Below are positions 1-10,427 of a DNA stretch of 64,000 bases, one piece after another. A program made the position numbers and the translations under genes. Below the pieces are notes generated by a model. It was not told the DNA's origin and did not search any database. It saw nothing but the letters and a program-made list of their open reading frames with translations. Source of the DNA: Callipepla californica brunnescens (lineage: Eukaryota > Chordata > Aves > Galliformes > Odontophoridae); the NCBI GenBank assembly GCA_023055505.1, contig JALIRH010000110.1, forward strand, positions 682,001 through 746,000. The letters are read 5' to 3'. Position 1 is the first letter of the stretch. Each line of letters starts with the position of its first letter.

Positions 1-1143
1 CTCGTCTACCCGGATCCGACTGGGACGAACGGTCCGCTGAGGCGCCTAGAGGGCGCCGTCTGGTCGGCTTGCCGCGATCGGCCAAGTCTACCCTGCTCCG
101 ACGGACTTGGAGTGCAGGGCGGAGCTGCCCAGAGGGGCAAGCTAGTGAAAGAGAAAAGGATTTAAATACTTCTAGCTCCTTTTATTAGAAAAACGGCATA
201 GTCATGCGTTTCTATTTTAGGCATAGTAAACTTGAAACCAGACCGATATTGGCTGTTGCCATAATTAATGGTCCCACTAAAATGAGTCATTGTTACAGAT
301 CTTTGGGACAGTATGCCTAATGGAAATCGCTATCAGAAATGTTTGTTTAAGAAATGATTTGCTGAAATTTGACCTCTGATGCTTTACTGCACAAAATGGT
401 ATACACTAATAATCCTCTGTAGTTCCTATGGCTGTTTTGGGAGCTTTGCCTCCTTCCCATCTATGCTCTAGTATGAGGTTTACATGGCCAGCATGTCAGA
501 GCAGAGCCAGTTCCAGCTGCTCCAGAAGGGACCCACTGCTGCCAGAACTAAGCCATGGATAATACTGGACGTGCTCCAGGAGAGCAGATTTAGGAGTTGG
601 AAAATTCCTGCACCACAGCATCTGGGGGAGAAGGGTGAGAAGAGGCCCTACGGGCACCGAGGTCAGTGCGGGAATAGGGTGTGGCGATGAGATCTTTGGT
701 TTGACTTCAGTCCTCACTGACTTACTCTCTTATTAATTGGCAACTAACTAAACTCATCATCCCCATTGCCCATGATGGTAATTAGTGAGTGTTCTGTTTG
801 TTCTCACCACGAGTTTTTGCTCCATATTTTCTCCCCGTCCTTTGAGGAGTCCAAGTGGGCAGGTGGCAGGTGGGCACCTGGTGGCCTTCCAAGGTAAACC
901 CGTCACAATTATTCCTTGGACAATGTGCTGAGCATTTCTTCTTCATCTGGCTTTTCCATTGCCCTTATCCCCTGTTTGAATTAATTAATTAATTAATTAA
1001 GGGGGAAAGTGTGTCCATCAGTTAAACCAGTGTCCCGTCAATCTGTGTGTAGATAAATATTTATTTCTACCTATCTGCTTCCAGTCTCTCCTCAAAAATG
1101 TTTGAAACTCTTTGTGAGTTTACATGAAAACTGAAGGAGGGGG
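1..1143. other. Low-copy DNA, no gene recognised
   Basis: The first 140 bases are GC-rich with many CpG dinucleotides. They then change abruptly to AT-rich sequence. This could be the edge of a CpG island or the end of a repeat outside the window. A 68-codon ATG frame at 484-690 has no recognisable domain and reads like chance. I see no splice-site pattern, RNA gene or conserved motif in the rest. Confidence 0.5.
978..1000. repeat. (TTAA)n microsatellite
   Basis: A perfect run of the 4-base unit TTAA, about 5.5 copies, directly readable in the sequence. Simple repeat in low-copy DNA. Confidence 0.95.
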
Positions 1144-1348
1144 TGTCACGGTGTTCTCCGTGACAGGGGACACAAGGAAAAAAAAAGAAGGCAGAGGTGG
1201 AGGAAAAAACTGCACTGTCGGTGGCCACGTCTGCCCAATGGTCTGCAGCTCCAACCCTCTGCCACTTCCCAGCACAGCATTAACTCTGTAACTGCTTGCA
1301 TGGTGTTCTGATGTGGAACGCCACCACCAAAACCACAAAACCACAACA
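1144..1348 (-). repeat. Possible LTR relic related to provirus C
   Basis: The segment starts TGTCACGG and ends CCACAACA, so it has TG...CA ends. Its last 70 bases align, with many substitutions, to the last 70 bases of the provirus C LTR as written on the plus strand. Shared words include TTAACTCT-like and GATGTGGAA, followed by an A-rich CCAAAA...CATAAAACCA-like end. That makes it a candidate minus-strand solo LTR of a related family. At about 205 bp it is much shorter than the 567-bp LTR of provirus C. No clear target-site duplication is seen. The similarity was judged by eye only. Confidence 0.33.
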
Positions 1349-1803
1349 GGGGGTAAAAGTCTGAGATGCCAAATTCCACAAAGTTTAATGAAAACAGGCA
1401 TCAGAGTAGGAGGTAGAAATCCTATTAGTATTCAGCTGAATAGGAAGGCTGCATCTTGAACTCGGTCCTTATAGATAAAGAAGAGAAATAAAAAGCATAG
1501 ATCAAGGAGAAATTTAAATCAAAATGTGCATCAGTAGACTCTAAAAAATGCAACTCATCATGGACTTCTCTAAGAAATCCATGGAAACAACGTTGTGATT
1601 CATTGCCACTCTTCTACAAGTTACTATATATTTTTTTTTATTCTGCTCTCATTCACTGCCAAAACATGTTGTCACAAGCGGCTTCAGGACAAGGACTGCA
1701 GGAGACTTCAGAGGCAGGGTGATACCATCTGCTGACTTTCACGTTAATTGGCTATAATGTAAATAATGTGACAAGCCTTTGCAATCTTTGTTGTTGAAGA
1801 TGC
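1349..1803. other. Low-copy spacer, nothing recognised
   Basis: AT-rich sequence with no convincing ORF, RNA gene or repeat. The env-like frame that follows is closed upstream by TGA at 1795-1797, so no longer env sequence can be read through here in that frame. Confidence 0.5.
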
Positions 1804-2076
1804 TTGCTAAAGCAACTGTTTGTAGCAATAGTTGTGCTCTTTGTTCTTACAGTGATAACTTGTATATGTATGCAGTGTCGAAGGAACCTAGATGATTATG
1901 CCACCTGGAAAAGAAATTGCATAAACCACCAAGCAGAACCTGGGAAATATTTCAGGAAGGCAATAATGGACAGTAGTATGCTATGGGCAACAGAATTTGC
2001 CAATTATATTGAAAAGGGGGGACTGAATCATGAGAACAGCTTCTCTACAGTAAAGACAACTGCTACTCCCTGCTGA
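1804..2076 (+). pseudogene. Retroviral env transmembrane-tail remnant (possible)
   Basis: A 90-codon open frame. Residues 4-22 form a strong hydrophobic helix ending in a CICMQC cysteine cluster and two arginines, followed by a hydrophilic tail of about 65 residues. That is the layout of the membrane anchor and cytoplasmic tail of a retroviral Env TM subunit. Cysteines just inside the membrane are common palmitoylation sites in that family. The frame overlaps a polypurine tract at 2012-2024 and runs into the LTR-like segment, as env often does in gamma-type retroviruses. It begins with TTG, and TGA at 1795-1797 closes it upstream, so it is a fragment and not a complete gene. A small single-pass host membrane protein is the alternative. 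Confidence 0.4.
2012..2024 (+). other. Polypurine tract of class I ERV remnant
   Basis: GAAAAGGGGGGAC lies directly before TGAATCATGAG. This matches the polypurine-tract/LTR border of gamma-type retroviruses, where plus-strand DNA synthesis is primed. Support is positional: an env-like tail lies upstream and an LTR-like segment with a poly(A) signal downstream. Confidence 0.45.
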
Positions 2077-2445
2077 TTTATCTGTTGGGCTAGATGTGTT
2101 GGATGGGCTTAAACCAAAATAATAAGCTTGTTGATAAGAAAGCAGGATGGACATCTTGTTGTCCCAACAAGGTAACCCAACAGGTCCCTTTCTTCAGGCA
2201 TAATGAGGAGCTCTCCCCCTTCAAGATTTGAAAACTGACCCTTAGGTTTAATCCCCTTGATAACCAGAGTTTGGGATATGATGAATATGCATGTGCTATA
2301 CCTTTAAATATGTATTCATTTCTCTCTTTGGTGTGCATGTTTGGTGGAGGGATCCCCCGTGCACCCAGCGCTGTAATAAAGGGAATACCTGCTTGACATA
2401 TTGCATTGCTGTGTCAAGTCACTACATCGGATTTCCCAGCATCAC
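2025..2445 (+). repeat. LTR-like segment with TATA-like box and poly(A) signal
   Basis: Begins with TG just after the polypurine tract. A TATA-like TTTAAATATG lies near 2301. A GC-rich segment around GTGCACCCAGCGCTG precedes AATAAA at 2375-2380, the layout of R and its poly(A) signal in many avian LTRs. The right end is uncertain because no clear CA terminus and target duplication can be picked. I infer the 3' LTR of an old class I element, of which only this LTR and the env tail survive here. Confidence 0.42.
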
Positions 2446-3132
2446 GATCATCAACTTGATGAATGATGACATGCAAAACTAGACACACACCAAAAGCACA
2501 CACTGAAGAAAACAACAAACAACCCATTCATACGAAAATGAGCAGGAAAGTTTAAAGCAAAAGTTATTTATTTCAACAGGATCATAGCACTAATTCAGAT
2601 TTAATTAAGCTTACTCATTATCTTATCATCTGGATCATTAATTGTTAACAGTACTGATATGCCCTAGCCCATCCTTCCTGTTCCAATCTGATACAATCTT
2701 CTGTGCGTAAAACACACTATTGGCACCTGATGACTCTGGATCTGTTGGGAGAGTCATAAAACACCAAAAGCTTTAATAGATACAAGATAGAACGCATCCG
2801 CTGTTGAATGCCTTCTATTGAAGGATACTCTAGCATCCTTTCACTATTAACTGTTCCTACCAGTTTTTTATAAAGCTCAGATGGCTTCTGAACAGATCTA
2901 CACTCAGCCGCTTACAGCCTGGATTCAGACAGATCCCTATCTCAACATAATTTTAAAGAAAAAAGTATATTTTATCTTTCCCCAGTTTCTGTTCCTTTTA
3001 CCTTTTGGAAGATCTCAGGAAAGAAAATACACACAAAATAATTCTGAGACTGTATTTAAGAACCTTACATCACATTTCTCAGGTAAAACTAATTGAAACA
3101 TGAAATCAAGTACTCTCCTTTTTATTTCCCCG
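2446..3132. other. Low-copy spacer, nothing recognised
   Basis: AT-rich sequence. A 71-codon ATG frame at 2881-3096 has no recognisable motif. No RNA gene or repeat seen. Confidence 0.5.
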
Positions 3133-3310
3133 TCACAGAATGAATTGCAGGACCCACTGAAGGTCACCTAGTCCAACTCCCCCGCAGTGAACAGGGACAC
3201 CTACATCTCAGCCAGGTGCTCAGAGTCCCATCCAGCCAGACCTTGGATGTCTGCAGAGAAGGGGCATACACCACCTCTGTGGGCAACCTGAGAAACGCAG
3301 AAAGGACACG
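3133..3310 (-). mobile_element. CR1 LINE 3'-end fragment
   Basis: Starts TCACAGAATGA and continues through CTAGTCCAACTCCC, CAGGGACACCT, CATCCAGCC and GGGCAACCTGAG. These are, with mutations, the landmarks of the reverse complement of the CR1 3' region, so the element lies on the minus strand. CR1 is the dominant non-LTR retrotransposon of birds and reptiles. The copy is 5'-truncated, as is usual, and diverged. It carries no open frame. Confidence 0.8.
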
Positions 3311-5612
3311 CACTGTCCAGAGCAGGGCACCACAGACAGATAATATCTTGTCAGCATGCTGAAATTATTGCTGTTCCAGTAACTTTTGTCAACTATAACA
3401 CACTTTGCTAATTTCTTCTGTGAGCCTGGCAGACGGCTGCTCCACTGGAAAATCCCCATCCTTGTCTCCTCACCGTGCTGACCACAGCACCAAGCACTTC
3501 TTCAGTATCTTTTATTACTAGATCTCAAACCAATTCTGCAGATGACACCTTACAAGGTGTCAAGTACCAGGCCTATCTGCAGGATGTGGTGAAGAAAATC
3601 CCTTAGTAAGCAATTCCTCAGCCTTACTTTAGGAGCAGCCCTCATACTACTTATGTTGACTGTTATTCAGAAAAGACTTCTAACATCTGCCACATCCTCG
3701 TGCTGGAAAAAGGACACTGTAAGTAATATATCCAGCTAATAGAGACTCTGGAATTCTTCTGTGGTTGCACTAAATTGCAGATCAAGACAAATTTTTTCTT
3801 GAGATTACACTCTAATGTTTTGGGGACGACAATACCAGGAACTGCACAGAATAGGTTGAAAATGACCTGTTTGTAACATATGACCAGCAGCTCAGCACAA
3901 GCTCAAAAACCGAGTAGCAGCTTGTACGTGGGCACAGAAATACACCTAAAATGTCTTATTCCTCACTTTGATTGACAAAGCTGAAGTAAGCAGCAACGCT
4001 CACCATTTTTACATTTCACGGGTCAGTCCCTGGGCCCATCCCAGGGACTCAGGGTCAGGGAAGGCCCAGGACACATGGCATCCCAGAGCAGGTTGAGGGA
4101 ACGGCCTTTGCTCAGCTTTGAGAAGGCTCAGGGAAGACCATTCACATGTATTAAAGGCATTTACGTTTCTGAAGATGTTACCTAGTTCAGTAACTGTAAA
4201 AACCTGGATTTTCATTTGGTTTCACTTTCCTTACTGACAACCACAGAAGCAACAGTATTAATCTTAAAGACAAAGCAAAAAATATTATTATTTTTTAAAG
4301 GCAGCACATATTCCAATCTGTATCTCCCCCAAAGCATTAAACCTCTGAAGCTGAATACAGTTTCAATCACAGCATCAGATTCTGAAGCTTCTCAAACAAA
4401 ATAAAAGCTTAACAAATGAATACAATTAGAGATTTGTTTCTTTGCTTGTTTTTATTTAGTTAGTTAGTTTTTCTTTTTTCCATTTAACAGCTTTTTGTTA
4501 ACAACACCACAATCCAGCTATGGCTGCAAACAAAGTTTTGCTCGGATCACTTTAAGGCTGCTTTCTGCTCCCATTGAGGCTGATCCAACTAATATTGAGT
4601 GTTCAAAATCCCATCTTAATCACAAACTCCTTTGCGTATATTTTTATTTTTAAAGTTAGCTCTTGTTGAAGTATCAAAAAGACTCCAAGCACTTGAATGA
4701 TGTTAAAAAAAATTAATTACTATTTGTCCCATAAAGACAAAAATAACTACAAACTAGTAAGTTAGAACTGCTGTGTTTTCCCAATGCTTTGTTGTACAGG
4801 GTGCTGCAAAACTTCAATCTGCACGCATCAAAAGCAGCGCATGGAGACTGACAGAGGCACTTCATACCCAGTCATTCAGATTTTTCTTTGTTATAACTAT
4901 CAACAGAATGCACTTAAAGAAGTACACACTCATATCACCCTAACCATTTGGAAGAAAAATAACCAGTATGTTAGGTGAGAGCTGGAAAATGAGAGTCACA
5001 GGACATGGTCCTCCTCTGATGCACAATAAAGCACTGACACAGCTGAGACACCATATAACTTCATTAAGCAAAAAGAGCAGACAGCTCTTTTCCTCATGCA
5101 ATATGAACTAAGTAAACACAGGTACAAAATGTCTGCCTTTGGTTCAAGAAGAAAAATCTCTGCCCTTACAATTCAGAAATAGGAAAGAAAAATATCTTGA
5201 AACAAACTACTACATGGGAATGACTTCAAAAGCTTCAGCCCTGTAAGAAAAACTGAAGGGATACTAGATTTAAAAGATACGACAACTTACAGCAAGTAAC
5301 AGCTAAAAAACTACAAATTTAAACCCTCCTGTACTGAAAATTAAGTTCTGAAGAGGCTGAAACAAGTAAGAGGCTATAAATCAGCTGCACTCTTCGACAA
5401 AGCAGACAATTTTACAGCGTTTTTCATCTACTTCAACAGATGCCCAGGCATTTACTGCCACGTTTAACCTGCTGTAAAAGGCAAGTCGTGTATGCAGAAG
5501 TCAACCTACTACTTGAACCGGGGCTTCAAAGAAAGCAACAAAGATACTGCTGCCCTCCATGACTGAAAACACGAGGACTTCCGCCAGTAAAAGACAGCCC
5601 ACGGAAGAAGGG
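3311..5612. other. Low-copy DNA upstream of provirus A, no gene recognised
   Basis: AT-rich sequence with many stops in all frames and only short chance ORFs. Two perfect inverted repeats occur, at 3544-3561 and 4025-4049. No splice-site pattern, RNA gene or repeat family could be assigned. The sequence changes abruptly to the TGTATGGG start of an LTR at 5613. Confidence 0.5.
4025..4049. repeat. Perfect 10-bp inverted repeat
   Basis: AGTCCCTGGG at 4025-4034 and CCCAGGGACT at 4040-4049 are exact reverse complements around a 5-base spacer. No T-run follows, and no neighbouring gene gives it a role. Confidence 0.85.
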
Positions 5613-5946
5613 TGTATGGGAACTGTTGAATCACGGCCTGAACCACTGATTGATCACCTGAGGCAAGCCCTGAGTCAGCTGCAGGGGCACAAGTGAGTGT
5701 GATTGGAAGGGGTGGAGTTTGACTCCACCTCTCCCAAGACCCCATTTAAGGGCTGACCACCAGCAGGGAAGGATCTCTGGTTGGAGATCCCTCCCTGGTG
5801 GAGTTACTGGCGAGCCCCAACCATCATCAAGGTGAGCCAATCTCTTTTGCTATTTGTTTGTATACCACCTACTTAAAGCCTACCAAAAATAAACCACCTT
5901 TTGCACTACTTCCTTGAGTGCTTTCCTTGGCGTTATTAGCGCTACA
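5613..5946 (+). repeat. 5' LTR of provirus A
   Basis: Runs from TGTATGGG to GCGCTACA, 334 bp with TG...CA ends, followed by a primer-binding site. Comparison with the other three LTRs of this family fixes both ends. AATAAA at 5888-5893 is a usable poly(A) signal; the other three LTRs read AATATA there. Two stem-loops lie in the middle, at 5711-5729 and 5757-5801. The 13-mer GAAGGGGTGGAGT at 5706-5718 repeats the family's polypurine tract inside the LTR. Confidence 0.88.
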
Positions 5947-5948
5947 AT

Positions 5949-5964
5949 TGGCAAGCCAGGCAGG
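5949..5964 (+). other. Primer-binding site, tRNA-Arg-like
   Basis: TGGCAAGCCAGGCAGG lies two bases after the LTR end. Provirus B reads TGGCGAGCCAGGCAGG at the same place. From memory of vertebrate tRNA 3' ends, the B version fits tRNA-Arg(ACG) at 15 of 16 positions. The A version has one further mismatch. Confidence 0.55.
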
Positions 5965-5965
5965 C

Positions 5966-5968
5966 TTA

Positions 5969-6032
<64 letters not shown>

Positions 6033-6175
6033 ATATATAAATATATAAATATATACACTATATATATATACACACACACAATTATATATATAATAGTATG
6101 TACAATAACTATAATACCTATGTACACATCTATTTACCTATATATACAATAAATATAATAATATATACAATAACT
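5966..6175. repeat. Expanded A/AT/AC microsatellite in the proviral leader
   Basis: A poly(A) run is followed by (AT)n, (AC)n and further AT-rich repeats between the primer-binding site and the gag start at 6180. The same place in provirus B (about 41935-41965) holds only a short run, so this tract expanded in A. Confidence 0.9.
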
Positions 6176-6179
6176 AACC

Positions 6180-7750
6180 ATGTCTTTCATTTGGAACCTT
6201 TTCAAATGGGGCCAGGGGGAGAATGTTACTCCCTTAGACCAAACAATTCCTGGTCAAATTCCAGGATTTATGGGGTCATCCTATTATGGTCTTGTCACCG
6301 TTATTGAAAAATGGGGACCCCTGCGGGTTACAGGGAGTGTTTCTCCTTCTCCAGCCTGGCTGACGGATTATTTTCAAGGTCTAAATAAGGACATACTAGT
6401 TACAAAAGAACGTCGGCTAGCTGCTTCTGCTGTGGCTTGGCCTCTAATAATGGCTTTACATAAAATGGAAGCAACAAATACACAGAATCTGAAAATCAAT
6501 TGTTAAGAGATCGAATTGAGAAATTGGAACAGCACTTGGGCACATTAGTAGCAAAAAAAACCTGGACTAGATGTGCCAACAAGACAAATACGTACCGTAT
6601 CAGTGGAGGACACCCAGGTCCCTGAAGTAGCAAACCAGGATGTTTCAGAAGTCAAGATTTCTAAATCGGATCTCGAAGCTCCATCTATGGAGGATCCGTT
6701 TGAGATCCGACCAATCATAACTCAAAAAACAAAAAACGCGCAGGATAGACCAGCAGGAGTGCCTCCTGAGCAATGGCCCCCTGCTGAAACATGCTTGCAT
6801 GTGACAGCTCGCCCGTATACGGCAAATGAGTTGATGGACCTAGTACAACGGTTCCATCAAAAACCAAGAGAAAGCGTACCGTCATGGCTCCTGAGGTTAT
6901 GGGATGCAGGAGCTGAAAGCGTATTAGTTAGTGGGACAGAGATGTCAAAACTAGCATCTATAATTATACACCCAGCCCTGAGGCAAAGATTATATGCCAC
7001 CATCCATTATACAAATGAGAATCATTCTATTATAGATTGGTTGATGGCAGCATGCTGCCTAGCATGGCCATCAAATCTGACATTCCACTCAATACCGGTT
7101 TATGGTCCTCTATGGAGGACCTCCAAACATACATCCGGGAACCGGGTATGAGAGAGGCTATGTATTCAGAAACCTTTGAAAGCCCTGATACAGAAAAGTT
7201 TACGGCAGATATGCGAGACCTAATACTACAGCAAGCCCCCTCTCACCTTTATGGGACTTTGGTCTCCATACTAAACCCCTTAGTGGCTTCAGAGGCTATC
7301 GTCCAACAGGCAGCCCAGTTGGTGGCAGACCTTGGGGAAATGGAGCGCATAAGAACTAGGCGCAATGTCCGTATGGTAGAAGAAGCTGAGGCATTCCCGA
7401 TTAAAACTAGGAAGCCTGTCCCACAGATACCCCGATCGGGCCCCATACGGGTATGCTGGAAGACCATGTTCAATGATCTTATATGGGCCGGGGTTGCCTT
7501 TGCTAAAATCGATGGGCAACCCAACCATGTGTTGTTACAGCTTTGGAAACAACTGAGAAATGATCAAAAATTTCAGAGTACTCCCAGAAAATCGGGAGTA
7601 CGAATAATACAGGTAGCACCAACAACAACCTGGAATCTGGCCGACTTTATAGTCCCAAATAGAAGGAAGAAACATCCACAGGTGTCACGGGCTACAGTGC
7701 CTGAACCACCTGCGGTAAAAGACTTAGACCTAGCGAGCTTCCTGGAGTAA
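6180..7750 (+). pseudogene. gag pseudogene, provirus A
   Basis: Starts at ATG 6180, aligned with the gag start of provirus B. The first ~100 residues form the N-terminal domain, with an EKW motif and a SPSPAWL-like block shared with the ENS-like protein of provirus C. A short coiled coil follows, then a capsid-like region with the motif WLLRLWDAGAESV. No CCHC zinc knuckle is present, as in spumavirus-type Gag. Breaks relative to B: about 4 bases missing near 6480 give a stop at 6504-6506, one extra A in the run near 6553 restores the frame, and one base is missing near 7068. The tail frame continues to TAA at 7748-7750. The pol frame is -1 relative to this last frame and overlaps it by about 45 bases. 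Not translatable as one protein. Confidence 0.82.
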
Positions 7751-10427
7751 CAAAGGACTTTGGTCCCCTTAGGGCCTCCAGAAGTGACCGGAGGCCCTAT
7801 GTAGAACTAGAGATATTTTGGTCAAATAAGAATATTCAAAAGGTGATGGCTCTAGTAGACACTGGTGCGGAAACATCAATTATATATGGTGACCCAACAA
7901 CATTTAAGGGCAATAGAATGATGATTGGTGGATCTGGGGGACAGACCATTCCGGTCACCCAAACATGGTTGAAAAATTGGGGGTTGGGCGTCTCCCACCC
8001 CAGGAGTATAAAGTGTCAATTGCCCCAATCCCAGAATACATCTTGGGCATAGACATTTTATGGGGTCTGGCTCTCCAGACAACTGTGGGAGAGTTCAGAC
8101 TTTGACAGAGGTACATTAGTATCCGGGCGATACAGACAGTATTGAGGGGCCATGCAAAACATGAGCCAATTTGTTTGCCGAAACCACGCCGGATTACTAA
8201 TGTAAGACAGTATAGACTCCCGGGGGGGCAGGAAGAAATATCAAAAACGGTGCAGGAACTAGAAAAAGTAGGTATTATAAGACCTGCACATAGTCCATAT
8301 AATTCCCCCATATGGCCAGTGCGGAAGTCAGATGGAACATGGAGAATGACGGTAGATTATAGGGAATTACACCACCCATCCATGCGGCTGTACCCAATAT
8401 TGCTTCCCTAATGGACACACTTAGTAGGGAAATCAAGACCTACCATTGTGTCCTGGATTTGGCAAATGCATTTTTTAGTATTCCGATTGCCAAAGAATTG
8501 CAAGATCAATTTGCATTCACATGGGGAGGCAGGCAGTGGACCTTTCAGGTCCTGCCACAGGGGTATGTGCATTCACCAACATACTGTCATAACTTGGTGG
8601 CGCGTGACCTAGCTAATTGGAGGAAACCTAATAATAACGTCAACCTATACCACTACATGGATGATCTCCTGTTAACATCTGATTCACTGGAAGCAGTAGG
8701 AGAGGCGGCAGATTCATTAACTGCCTACCTAGGTGAAAGAGGATGGGCTATCAATCCTCAAAAGGTGCAAGGTCCAGGCCTGTCCATAAAATTTCTGGGG
8801 GTAGTCTGGTCAGGAAAGACCAAAGTGCTACCCAGTGCCATTGTAGATAAGGTTCAGGCATTTCCAGTCCTTACAACACCAAAGCAGCTGCAGGAATTTC
8901 TAGGTATATTGGGATACTGGCGTTCCTTTATACCTCATTTGGCGCAGCTGCTGAGACCTTTGTATAGACTCACAAAAAAGGGCCAATCATGGGATTGGGG
9001 GAGAACAGAACAGGATGCTTTCCAGCAGGCAAAACAGGCGGTGAAACAAGCCCAGGCACTGGGTATATTCGATCCTACCCTCCCAGCTGAATTGGATGTT
9101 CATGTTACTCAGGATGGCTTTGGCTGGGGCCTGTGGCAACGTCAGAGTTCTGTTCGGACCCCCATTGGATTTTGGTCTCAGGTCTGGCACGGAGCAGAAG
9201 AAAGATAGAGTATGATTGAAAAACAGCTATTGGCTGCCTATACTGCATTGCAAGCGGTAGAGCCAATAACCCAGACGGCTGAAGTCATAGTTAAGGCCAC
9301 TCTTCCAATTCAGGGGTGGGTAAGAGATCTGACCCACCTTCCTAAGACAGGGGTGGCCCAAGCACAGACAGTGGCACGATGGGTCGCCTATCTCAGCCAG
9401 AGGAGTAGTCTGTCTTCCTCACCATTGAAAGAAGAACTCCAAAAGATTCTAGGCCCAGTGACATATCACAGTGATGCACCAAAATAAACCTTGGTTGCTC
9501 CGCCAGAGAAGAGTCCCGTCCAGGAAGGAAAATATCCCATTCCTGAAGATGCCTGGTACACGGATGGGTCCAGCAAGGGCAACTCAAGTAAGTGGAGAGC
9601 AGTAGCATACCATCCTGCCACAGACCCAATATGGTTTGAAGAGGGGGATGGTCAAAGCAGCCAGTGGGCAGAGCTGCGGGCCGTGTGGATGGTTACAACC
9701 AAAGAACCTGGTGACGGTATCCTGAATATCTGCACAGATAGTTGGGCTGTGTACCGGGGGCTCACTCTTTGGATCGCACAGTGGGCTACCCAGGACTGGA
9801 CTATCCACTCCCGACCAATCTGGGGCAAAGATATGTGGTTAGACATATGGAATACAGTTAAACACAGAACTGTACGTGTCTACCATGTTTCTGGTCACCG
9901 ACCCCTACAGTCACCAGGAAATGATGAAGCCGACACACTGGCCCAAGTTAGATGGGTTGAGAACTCACCGTCTGAGAACATCGCCTACTGGTTACATCAA
10001 AAGTTGCGGCGTGCTGGACAGAAGACCATGTGGGCAGCTGCCAAAGCATGGGGACTGCCCCTACAATTATCGGACATAGCTCAAGCATGCAGAGACTGTG
10101 ATGCCTGCTCCAGAATGAGACCGAGGTCGTTGCCTGAAACTACAGCCCATCTTGCTAGAGGACACAATCCTCTACAGCGATGGCAGGTTGATTATATTGG
10201 GCCCCTCCCTCGATCTGAGGGGGCGAGATATGCCCTAACCTATGTTGACAGCGCGAGTGGGCTAATGCAGGCCTATCCAGTACCAAAAGCCAACCAGGCA
10301 TATACTATCAAGGCGCTCACGAGATTGATGGCTGCCTATGGGACACCACAAGTCATTGAGAGCGACCAAGGGACTCATTTCACGGGTGCAATGATACAAC
10401 GCTGGGCAGAAGAGAACAATATTGAGT
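7705..10427 (+). pseudogene. pro-pol pseudogene, provirus A
   Basis: Protease with LVDTGAE (about 7850-7870). Reverse transcriptase with the LPQGY block and YMDD (about 8653-8664). RNase H with YTDGSS, the glutamate in WAELRA, and aspartates in CTDSW and NDEAD. Integrase with the first two catalytic aspartates in QVDYIG and SDQGTH. Breaks relative to provirus B: +2 bases near 7972; a CGA-to-TGA change at 8103-8105; about 10 bases missing near 8368; TAG at 9206-9208; TAA at 9485-9487, which B shares; and loss of the end of integrase, including its catalytic glutamate, where the sequence jumps into the LTR. The RNase H-integrase frame (9491-10474) is the longest uninterrupted piece. Its last residues are LTR read-through. 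Confidence 0.85.

Noticed and set aside
484..690. 68-codon ATG frame in low-copy DNA
   Set aside because: No domain, signal or neighbouring gene structure; length is within chance.
5880..6077. Minus-strand ORF rich in Tyr/Ile/Val/Cys
   Set aside because: It is the reverse reading of the AT/AC microsatellite in the proviral leader.
7249..7528. Minus-strand ORFs inside gag and pol of A and B (also 43048-43327, 43635-44108, 46069-46716)
   Set aside because: They lie opposite recognisable retroviral domains and show no motif of their own.
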